64,000 nt of DNA from Thamnaconus septentrionalis (taxonomy: Eukaryota > Chordata > Actinopteri > Tetraodontiformes > Monacanthidae). A program made the translations under genes and the position numbers. The notes beneath the pieces are model-generated. The model was given only the letters and a program-made list of their open reading frames with translations. It did not search any database and had not been told where the DNA came from. The stretch lies in NCBI GenBank assembly GCA_009823395.1, contig CM020510.1, positions 15,747,773 through 15,811,772 on the forward strand, given 5' to 3'. Shown here piece after piece: positions 27,201 through 39,200 of this stretch (positions are counted from its first letter, which is position 1; every line of letters begins with the position of its first letter).

Positions 27201-30200
27201 TGTTTGGACTAGTCAGTGACTCACCCATGCAAATGTAAACAAGCATGCACAAATAAACCCAAAAACAAACAAACAAAAACTGTTTTAAAGTCTCTGAATT
27301 TGTTCCACCTTTCCCTAGAGTTCCAAAGGGGTTTTGAAGAAATCTCAGAGCAGATCCTTCATTACGACGCTCAAACAGAAGGTGAGGACAAAAGCGGTAG
27401 TCCTTTTCTCCTTGATTCTTTAACAATTTCTCCAAAACACTGCCTACATAATCACTTATTTTGTCCATTATAGTAAAAGCTGATTTAGTGAGTGCAAAGT
27501 GTATCAGAACATATTTTTACCCCAACCACAATAAACTAGGAGCAATTCATCTAAAAAGACTTGTTTAACGCAAACAGTCCTTCTTGTGCGGAAGTTCTTT
27601 TAATTCAGATGCAATATTTTATCTTGATAAAATGTTTTTGTTTTTTTTTCCAATTTGTGGCTATACCACACTTTATTTTGCTCTATTGCCTTCACCTGTT
27701 CGAACTTCCTGATCTATCTGCTGTCGTCAAATAAGACTTAAGTCTGAGGGGCCATCTTCTTCGTTTTTCAGTACTGTTAGTCATAGTATCACCTGAAGAC
27801 TGAAGACAATTTAAGACCACAATCATGCATTTACTAAAGTTCAACAGTAGCTCAATTTTCTGCTTGAGTATTTCACATATTGCCCATTAAAAATTGAAGA
27901 GTGAGTGTGGTTTGCGTGTTAGATGAAGTGGTACAATACAAAAGGGGACACAGTTTAGATCAATTATAAATGTTCACATAAAGAACGGGCACACACTGAC
28001 CACGGGTCAGAATGAGGCAACAGTAAATGTTCTGCATTACGTCTTTTAATCATACAGATGCAGATCAATAACAAAGACCCACCAATGCTGATTTCAAATG
28101 CGGAAATGTGAAGAATACATTATTGTTTTTCACTTGCAAGCAGCAATTCACTGCATTTTTTTTCATTTCAATGCATGCATGGGTTAGGTCGGCAGTGTTG
28201 TGCGTCTAGTTGAACTTGGTGATTTTATTTCCTTTTCTTCATTTCTCGTATCCCTGCTTGCTTCTCCGGCCATTTTCTCCTTGTCTTCCATGCCCTGTTT
28301 CCCCCACTCTCACCCCTCCCTTCTTTTTATGCATCCTCCCACGTGCGCCTATACTCGCGTATGTAACATGTTGGCAAGCAGCTTAAACCCTGTAATTACC
28401 GCAACCTCCATCGTCTCGTCAGCTCCACTTTAGGCCTAGAAGAGGAGCCGCTTTGCCCAATACGTGCTCGCTCTAATTATATATGTTACACCTAGAACAC
28501 CCACTAATATGCACTAACCACTAGTTCTATCAGAATAATCTCTGTGAATCGTATGGGAACAGCATTATCAGCTCTCTTTCCCTAGAGGGCCCACTGCAGG
28601 TCTGTGTGTAGGCGTTTTCATGCATGGTGTAAGTTCAACATGTGTATATTTGAACTACAGGCAAGCATACTGGCACTGCATTTTTGCCACTTAAGCAGCA
28701 AGTTGACACCTTCCACTCAGGGCCTTTGCTCATATACCCCGTCTGTATGCATGTGTGTGTTCTTCAGAGGCACTCCAAATCCAGGCTTTCATGTTCAAGT
28801 GTGGACAAGGAGGAGGAGAGCCAGGAGCGCTCTTCCAGGGAGGCTGGAGAACAGTTTAACAGGTGACCTTTGACCCGTATCCACAGTGCTCCGATGGTTT
28901 TTCACCATGAAAGGTTTGTTGGTCCCGGTGAGCAGGAAGTACGGTGCTGTGCAGGGCAGCAAAAAAGGCAAAAAGCGACGGCGTCATAAAAGGAGTCAAA
29001 GTGCTTTTGATTTGTACCGATCCAGTGCATTGTAAACAAAGGCAAGCAGGAGTGCTAAGTCACGCTCCTCGGCCTCGTCGTCCCTCAGGGCATGCTACTC
29101 GAACCGTTTGCATTACATTTTTACCTCAGCGTATGGAATGATAAGAGATATGGGCAGTAGGGGTTTGACTCAACAAGCCAAAAAGCCAACAAGATGCTGC
29201 TGGTTGCATGGCTGATGGTATAATGTATAATGCAGGGTTGGTTATTTTTGCAAGTGACCACATGAGAAACCTGAGTTGTGCCAGAGGGCTGCACCGACAA
29301 CATATATGTATATATATATATGTATATATGGTGGTAGTCTCTTTCATTGACTGCATGGCTGCCACATCCTCCATGATGTCAAAGTCTGCAGTTATACCAC
29401 GTAAGATGAGTAGCTGGGCTTTGTCACATACATCACAGCTCTCATCTAAAACCAGAGACAAATAGTCAAAAGTCTGTTCTTCAGCTGCAGCGATGTCCTC
29501 GCCTCGCCTCGTTACAGTACGGTCGGGAGAGTGGCTGGCACGTTCTCAAATGCTCCTATTTTCTCCGGGCATATGAGTGCAACAGAGTCCAATAAGGCCT
29601 CCTTAATAAACTCTCCATCAGAAAATGCCTTGCTTTTGGGTGATTTTGTGAGAAAGTTGGGTTTGCAGTTATGTTAGCAACTCATCAGGCTTGTGCGCTT
29701 CATCGGACAGATTCCTGTGTTTGTCCTCATGTTTGGTCATGCAGTGGTGATTCAAATTGAAATCTTTTAACAGCAACCTTCGTACAATAAATTAAGAACA
29801 TGGCTTTACCTTTGATATTCTGTAAAGACGTTCTCGACAGTCCATGTCTTGTTGAAAACACGGCATTCTTTATCAACTCTTCTTTTCTTGGCGTGAGCTG
29901 ACATCTTGTGGGTACCTGGCCAGTGTCACTTGAAAACGAGATCTGCAGCATAGGCAGTACTACTTCTTGACTTAGCTATTATAAACCTCATTATAAAAGT
30001 CATTCATCTGCAAGTTTTACACAAATGCAAATATGCAAACATGATTTTAATTATTTTATTCAATTTCACCCTCGCTCCCTTAACTGCGACATAGATGTAA
30101 TGGAAATGTCAAGGAATGGATCAAATGCAGATATAGTTAGATGGAATAGTCAATACAGTTTCCTATTATTGAAATTTATGTCATCATAGTATTTTTCTAA

Positions 30201-33200
30201 ACGCACCTTCTTAAAAATGGATTTAGTTCTCCGTCTTTCCTTAAGTCTCGGTACTGAGGTGTAAGAAACAATCTGCAATGTGGTAGATTCAGCGTATTTC
30301 CAGTGATTTATGATTCTCTAATGAGGAGGAAAACCCAATTGCTAGCCGAGGACGTTTTATTTGTGCAGCTCATCTCATACTTGGGAATAAGTGCCGCTAC
30401 ATCTGTTTCTAATCTGAGGCAGGGTGGTATCTCTGCATCGCACACCGCAGTCTCTGTTCTATTTTATTCCCAGAGTCAGTGAGCGTGAAGCATGGAAATT
30501 CACACGTTTTTTGTCTTCCCTCATTCGGCGTGTGAGGCCTTTGTCTTTGTTTTCCCGGCCTCTCCTCCCGGTTGCATATTCATGTGTGCACTTCCGCGAG
30601 AAACCGTCACAGCACAGATTCCTGCGAGCGTGTTGTGTCTAAATGGCCATGTGTGTTTGCGCAAGATGGGAGTTGCGCGTGTGCGTGCACGTGCGCGCGT
30701 ACGCCACACTGCATGTGCTTTGGTCTTTATTAAGCTTTTTGCCTTTGATGCTCTTTCCTGTGGTTTCCAAGCTGCCTCACTGGTGCACAATCCTCTCGCA
30801 TGCCCTATTTGCCAATAAAGATTTAAGGTTCAGTGCATATAATTTAGTGGGGTTAAAGGGATAATTCACCCAAAATTGTCATTTCACCCATTTGGTCTTC
30901 TCCACTATACAGACTAAGTGCTTTCAAAAATAAAACACAACAGTGCGTGTTACTCTTGCGGTGTCATCCAAGTGTACAGAGCACTCAGCGTTCTAATCTG
31001 GCTGCAAACAGAAACATTAACACCATATTTTTTTTTTGCCAGATGCCCACTGTAGGCTCCGAGCCAGAAGCGACATTCATCTTATCATGGTGGCACCTAC
31101 ACTTTTTCAAGGCCTGTCACAATGAGAATGCAGCAAAGCTAGTTAGCAAAGTTATACAAAATCATCTCTTCGTCTCTTTCTGAGACATCGCACTACAGCT
31201 TCCAACTCTGCTGTTTTTTTCCCCATTGTGTACATTCTTACCGTAAGCTCTTACTGCATTGCCACTGTTGGGAATTCTTTTACACTTCAGAGGGTTTATG
31301 CAAATTCACAAATATCACTTAGAGCCACTTTCTGCAAAATGATGCATTGAAAATGGGTAATTTTTGCAGCTGTTTTTTAATTGGCAATATTGAACAATTG
31401 GCAATATTGAACACAAGACAAGAAGACAATCCTGTTTTAATTTTGGAAAATCAAGCACCGTTTGGTCAGACTATCACTTACGTTGGGGTTTGAGAGAGCA
31501 GACAACTGTTCTGATGTCATACTAAATACTACTTGCTCTGCTTGACTCTCATGCCTTCACCCAGCCTTGCTAACGCTTGCTGTGCAACCTCTGCAATCAC
31601 CTTGTTGCCTGCGTGTTGTTTCAGGGGCGGAAGAAAGAGGAAAACAATGAAGCTGAGCAGAGACCTGTCGAACCTGGTGGTGTTCACAAATTCTGTTGCC
31701 TCACAGGAGTGTTTGACTGACGGTAAATCGCTTATTATCTGACACGTGTACAAGTGCAAACTAACTCTTTTCTTTTCACTTCTCATTCCTCTCACCTCCG
31801 TGGAGACGTTTCCTCATGCCTAACCTGTGCCTCTCTTTTAGGTACTCTGGCTGACGTGCTGTCATTCAGCGAGGCCAGGGCCCAGTCTCTGGTCAATCAC
31901 AAAGCCGAACAGTTCCTGTCTTTTAACCAGAGGCAGCTGTCACGGATTTATCCCTCAGCTTATCGCATTGACTCGTCCAATTTTAACCCCCAGTTTTACT
32001 GGAACGTGGGCTGTCAGTTAGGTGAGACCACTGTCACTCGGGCACGGAGGCAGGGAGCCTTGTGTACCCTGTCTAACAATCTACCTGTTCCAACAAACAT
32101 GCCGTGCACTCACACAGTTAAAACAAATCACATTTGCCATTAGGCAAATGTGATTCTGCCAGTAGCAAAATTCAATCAGAGGCATGAATTTTGCTACTGG
32201 CGCCGAAATTCATGTCTCTGATTTGAGAACGCACAACACCCCGTCGTGATTGGCATGTGTTGCTTATTGACCCAGTCACAAGTTGACAGCTTGGTGCCAA
32301 TGGCTCCCTTAGCATGAATGTGCTGCTTTCAATCCTGTACGCTGCCCCTGCTGGATATCCCCCCCCCCCAATTTTTTTTTAATGAACCCTAACATTAATT
32401 TTTGATCAATGAAATCAAGATCTTTCTGAAGACCCATGTGAGAGATAAAACATGATAATGCACTAAATGTTTTTTTTTTTTTAAATGCCCAAGCATATAT
32501 TAATGTCCAAGCAGACACACACAGCTCTGCAAAGAAAAAGAATTCTTGTTTTGTTGTGTTGCAGTTAGAAACACAGAGGAAAAGGGATTATAGGACCCGA
32601 GGTGCAGAGGGTATACTGAGCAGATGTAATAAAGTTTTAGTTCACAAAAAGGAAAAACTCTCTCCTCAGCCAATTCACTAATGAATCCCAGGATAGTTGA
32701 GAAAAAAAAAACACAAGAAGGAAAGGCAGACAAACGTGAAAATGGGGGTGACGCAAGGACAAACACAGAAAGGAGGGATGGCTAACAGGGAACACTTTCA
32801 GCTGCAAACAACACAAAGGAAATAGCTGACAGCTTCTTCGTTGTTTTTCCAGTTTTAACTGTATTATTAAATATGCGCCTTAAGTAGATATGTTTTTCTC
32901 CCTTTCAGTTGCACTTAATTACCAGACGGAGGGCAGGATGATGCAGCTTAACAGAGCCAAGTTCATGGTGAATGGAGGAATTGGATATGTCCTCAAGCCG
33001 CTCCCCATGTGTAAAGGTACGGCAGCAAACGGCAAACAAGCACACAATACACACTGTCTGGACACGTAACCAAGGATAAATACTGTGAGCATGAAGCAAC
33101 CACTCAGAGGTTGGCGGGACCTCTGAGTGTATGTATATATATATATATATATATTTATTTCATGTATACAGTATATATATATGGATTTAATGTCAGGACT

Positions 33201-36200
33201 GAGTGGTGACTATATGAAAAGCTTTCCTCTACTGCGTCGTCTCCTTCCAGGCTCATTTAATCCATTCAGTGACGACCCTCTTCCCGCCTATCCCAAGAAG
33301 CAACTCGTTCTGAAGATCATCAGTGGTCAGCAGCTGCCCAAACCACCAGACTCCATGCTGGGTGACCGTGGAGAGGTACAAACACACCAACACACATAAA
33401 ACCAACACACATTCTCGGTATTTCTTTTACCTTGCCTGACACGTAATGCAGCATCACAGCTCAACACGGAACTTACTAGAACTCGCGCTGCCTTCCCGTC
33501 CATCAGATCATTGATCCGTTTGTGGAGGTGGAGATCATCGGTTTGCCCATCGACTGCTGCAAGGAGCAAACGCGAGTTGTGGATGACAACGGTTAGTCAA
33601 GCGCTGGCTGATTTTGCCACCATGAGAATGCTTCACATTAATTACTTGAAGGTCCTTGTTGCATAGGAAAAACAAGCAAACCAGGATGGTAATTGAAAAT
33701 TGATTAACATGACAAACAAAGACAATAGCTGCTACTTTTTCTGCAGACACAAGTAGCTTGCGAACTTGTGAAGTGTAAAGGCACATTTGAAAAAAACCCC
33801 AACAAAAACAAAAAAAAAGTTGTTTTGTTTTTTTCTCCAGAAACTCCAAGAGGATGCAAAATCTTATTTTGTTAATTCCCCAACATCTTTGTTTTGACGT
33901 GACACAGCTGGCAACATTAAATGAGTCATGGGTGAACTCAGAATATATTATCTGATTAAACTGGTTTCATGGCAGCCATGAAATCAGTCTTTACATGTCA
34001 TTACTTGATGGAACATTATATTGTTTAGGAAATGGCTACAAACTATATTATAGACCCTTTACTTCTGAAGGAACATGTTGCATGTTGACACATCAAGACA
34101 TTCCGTTGTCGTATTTTGCAGATATTTTCATTGTCTGCAAAGCAAAGCAATGCAAGCTTCATATTTGTCTTATCTCCTTTGCTTTTTTAACCTTTTATCA
34201 GTGATGCAAACATAAATACACTGCAGAATGATTTATAACATTGTTTGTAACATCAATTACTCAAGATAAATAAATAAAAAACCCTAACCATTTTATTTCC
34301 AGGTTTTAATCCAGTATGGGAGGAGACTCTGTCCTTCACACTTCACATGGCTGAGGTGGTTTTAGTGCGCTTCCTCGTCTGGGACCATGACCCCATCGGA
34401 CGCGACTTTATTGGCCAACGGACGGTTGCCTTCACAAGTTTGATGCCTGGTTTGTGCTGAATCTATTATTATTAGAAAAGCATTTGTGTGTGTGTGTATC
34501 CTTACTATCATACATATTTTGCTTGCTACACTTATTTGAAATTGTTGACAAATCGTCACTAATGCAAAATATGTGTTTTCACTGAGATTCACTTTTTAAA
34601 AAAAAAAAAGAATTAATAGTGAAAAAGTGAGAACTAAAGATTTGAAAAAAAATTATAAAATGGACTTTTAAAAAAGCAGTAAATATGTGTTGTTGTTTTT
34701 TAGATGTCATAAAACAGACTTCTCGACATTTTATGTGGTACCCCTTGCTTTATTTTGAAATAGGTATACGTGTACAGAATTTGATGGCTGTGTGAATGTG
34801 TCTGTGTAAAAGCCTGTGATCTGGGTATCTTCGCTGTCATCCGCATACAGCTTCACTCAACCACCAGTCTGATGTCACACGTTTTCCTTTTGTGACTCAT
34901 TAGCGAATCAGATGCCTTGTCCTTGTTTTCCAACAACAGGCTACAGACACGTTTACCTGGAAGGGCTGACAGAGGCTTCCATCTTTGTGCACGTCTCGGT
35001 GCATGACGTCTACGGGAAGGTAAGCGCCACGTTGTCCCGGTTTTGGTCGCAGCGTTCCCATCATCCCTTCTGAGATTACGTCTTGGAGGTAAACGACAAG
35101 AGTCAATCTGTTTAAGCTCTGCTCCCTGATTCCTTTGTCTTTTTAGTGGAGCCCTCTTGTCCTGAACCCCAGCTTTACCATAATGCACTTTCTGGGATCT
35201 AACAAGGTATCCTGGTGTCCCAGGTCGTGTGTGGTGCTGCATGCAAACAAACAATGCATGACGCAAGCGAGCAGTTTGTGTTCAGCCATGTCTGCAGTCA
35301 CTTGATTGCCATTTTCAGGCCATTTCTATTCAACCGCGCTTGCTTCATTTGTCACAGTTATGTAATAATAAGCAATCTGAGGATGCATGCCTAATCCACT
35401 GTGGTGTCTGGCAGTGTTGTGGCATGAGGTATTGAGGAATAAGGGTGCCACCTATAGGCACTTCACAAAAAGACATGCCATTGTTTTGTGTGCTCAGAAA
35501 GGACACTTGCACTCTTTTAAGTGCATATATAGCCTTTCAGTCTTGGAGATAATCATCAGAGCATATTAATCCTCCTACATTGTTGCTGTAAACTATGTTT
35601 CATCTGTTTCTTGTTGATACGTGAAAATGTAAGAAGAAATCCATGAGAAACAGCTGCATGATGTGCCGCAAATCTTTCCTCTTTGTTGATTTGGTGATTT
35701 TTTTTTTTTTTTTCCTGTCCTGTCTGTTATGCACCCAGGGTCACCAGCTGCGAGGCATTCGGGGTTTATTCAAACGCTCCTCCAAATACTCCGTGGACAC
35801 GAATTCAGGCGGTCCGCGGAAACGCTCGTTCAGCGATCACCTCTTGCGGCGCACAGCCAGCGCGCCGGCGAAAGGCCGCAAGAAAACCAAGATGCCGCTG
35901 TCTGAGTCGGTTGCTTCCATATCAGACCAAAGGAACGGCATGGATGCAATGATGGGAGATGAGGGCACGTCAGGGAAGGTGGAAGTGGTGGAGAGGCGTC
36001 TGCAGCCGCGAGCGCCTCTCACCCACAGGCCTATTTCCATGCCCCTCGACAGGCTTTTGAAAGAGCGGCTGTCCATCTGCTCGCCAGACAAGGAGCAGCA
36101 GCACATGGGTGCAGATACTGTTATTGGTGGGTAATTTATTTATTAGTTAAAAAGCATTATTTATTATTATTTTTTTAATATATATTTTTAAGTTATATCA

Positions 36201-39200
36201 TACATATCTTCTTTTTTAAATCTGTGAATTTTTAATGTAATAATTTACTGTTTGACTATTCTTAAACTGGACTTCACCAAATTGGATGTGTTCATGTTCT
36301 TTAAACTGCAAAACAAAGCACTTTTTCCTCCTTATTCTTGGAGATGGCTTATCTTCATCTTGCATTATAAATTGCTAAATGGAGGACACTGATTTCTCAT
36401 TTAACTTTTCTGCTTTGCTTCACGTACCCTGCTACAAGTATCTAAACCCTTGGACAGTAGCCATGTGAACTAACTGCAGCCTTCTCTCCAAGATGCCTTA
36501 ACATGCCTTTTCTGTCCCATCTTCATTTGTTGTGCTTCTTTATAGTAGAGAAGTGACTAGGATATTTCCGACAGGTAATTTAAAATACCTCTGTCCGAAG
36601 GTTGCATTGTCCAAAAACGTGCCTGTATTGCGTCCACCCAGTGTATTTTGTCCCAAAGTGGTCTGGAAATATATTGCTGTGTCTTTTGATCCCATTTGAC
36701 CAAACCGATCTCATTTTACCATCTTTTTCCTAATCTGACCAAAGCAAATGTGGAGCAAAATAAGAGCTCCACAACCTCATCTTCCAGCTTCCCCTTCACA
36801 GTTGCACTTGGTGATCCATTTGTCTGTGTAATGCTATTGCCTTGTATTGGCTGGACTGTTAATCATTCTCATTTGGTTGTTGTTATGCTTGATGTACAAC
36901 AGCAAGAGCTGACTGCTGTCTATTTCTTTACTAATATTCTTTTTTTCATTCATCTGTTCTCACAGGTGCTTCACCCTTCAACAGACCCAGGTCTTCTTCT
37001 TTGGACCCTTTCATTCAGTCTCTCTCCATTGACCCTAATGCCCTCTCCCCTTCCAACAAGAGACCCAAAGAATTTGACAAATCAGAGGAGGAGACTTCCT
37101 ATCTGGTTATTGGAAGAGAGGAAGCTAGAAAGGAACAGCATTATGCTAATTACCAACCAGATGTTAGTATTACCAGCAAATCAAACAAAATCTCCCAAGG
37201 ATCAGTGATATTCCCTGAAAAAAACTGCCTGACGAAATCAGACAAACCAGAGACCTCTTCAAACAGCACATCATTTACTGTTGCACCATCCGTCTCCTCA
37301 TCCTCCTCCTCTGCCCCTTCTTCCGCTGCCCCTCTCTCCCCTGTCAGTTTCGATTGTAATCTGAAGAGTCCTGGCTCATTGCAAGAGAGCACCATATCTA
37401 GGCTCATTGATGCAGTTTCCTCAAGCAATGAGGAAGACACATGTGGGTCTATCTCAGCTTTGATTGGCCATTTTGAAAGCACTGTGAACAAAAGTGACCA
37501 TACAGCAATTTCTCATGGAGAGACCTCGCTTTGTCTCTCGAACGCCAAACCTACCACTCCTAAAGAGCTTCAAGCTTCCAGTTCCCCCCTCAAGACCAAC
37601 ACTGCATCTGCTCACAAGAAACTTATGTCTAGTCCCCAAAAGTTGCTCCAAAAACAAATCATGTCAACCATGAAACTCCTTTCCAGACCAAAACAGTTGC
37701 TTGTGCAAGCTTATCGAGCCCAGAAACTGCAGAGCTTGAGGAGGTCTACACCATTTTGGATGAGGAAGTACTGTTGCCCGTATCAGTATACAACCTAAAT
37801 AAAAAGACAGTCCTTGTTCAGGCAGACACTTTGGAGGCACACCCTCCAGCAGTTCAAGGTCCTCCCCAGTGAAGTCAGTTCAGGGCTTGAGGAGAGAGCA
37901 ACATGTGAGATGGGATGATAGGCACGCAAAAAGGGGTGGGAGTGAAGACATCGAGGAGGTGGAGGAGAGAATTTATGAGGAAGTGTTCGATCCCCCAACT
38001 CCTTCACTGGAGAGGGAGCTAGGCCATTCTCAAAGATACATCAGTTCCCCTGTAAACAGTGACTTTTACCATTTCCGCCCTAATGCAGCACATCATGCTT
38101 TTGCAGAAGTAGAGATAAATGTAGATGAGGATCCACTAGAAATCTCTTCCATCATGTCAAGGCATGCGAGCCAACAGGACGAACACCTAAGCCCTGTCAA
38201 ACGAAATGCCATTTACCAAAATGAAGAGCCCACTCGCAACTTCTCCCTGCAAAAGCAGCAATATTCCTGCTCCGACTATCAAAAACAGGGTGTGTCATAT
38301 GGATCACAGTTCGATTTTTCACCCGGTCTCTCCCCAGTACATGGTCATGTGCACAACCATCAACAAAACCAGAATACATCTTATCGTTCACCCTTTCCAA
38401 GACAAACTCTCAACTCTAGACCCTCCAATCCTAGTCCGTTGCGTCAAAACAGCTACCCCATTCCTCAGAGAAATCCTGAGCTTTTCCACAACAGCAGAGA
38501 CATCAACAATCTCTACACACAGCAGAGCAACTATAAGTGTAGCCAGACCCCAAGTCGGTCACATCAAGATAGTCCAAGATATAGACAAATAGAAAGAGAA
38601 CAAGTCAGTTGCCCTCGCAATGGTTTCTCTTCCACTGAAAACCTCACTGGTCAACGTCCTGTATTTGCCAATGACTTTTCCAAAGATAGAAGGGTATGCT
38701 CTCCTTCTTCAGACTCAACTGCAGTGTACAGTCATTTGGACTATGGCTGCTATACACCCCATCCAGAATCTCCCGCTCCCCAAAACACCCAGGCACACTA
38801 CCAAAACCAAATAAATTCATCCACCCCAATGCAACAATGGACCCCGCCCATCCCTCTCAACAATATGAGGCACCACTCACAGCTTGAATCGAGAATTTCA
38901 AGGCACTCAAATGAAAGTCCTTTACCGGTGAAATCTTTGTCTGCTGTCATAGACCCCACAGTCCCAAGTCCGTGCAAGTCCAAGTCCTTAGGAGACTTGA
39001 CCTCTGAAGATATATCATGCAACTTCCAGAGTAAATACCGCATTATTAGTCGTAGTTTCATCACACCTCATATGAGGCAGCAAAGGAGGAAGGCTATGGG
39101 CGATGGAACCTTCCAATCACAGTCATGCGATCCACTTACAGAGCAGCTCCGTAAGTTGGTCACTCTGGAGAGGGATGATATTGACAGAGAAAGGCCACAG

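Noticed and set aside
32340..32395. C9/T9 homopolymers in plch1 intron 15 as a structured element
   Set aside because: Simple homopolymers with no pairing partner.
37001..37798. Stop at 37796-37798 as the natural end of plch1
   Set aside because: Conserved C-terminal PLCH1 blocks continue for over 600 codons downstream, so a break in the read or gene is more likely than a true end.
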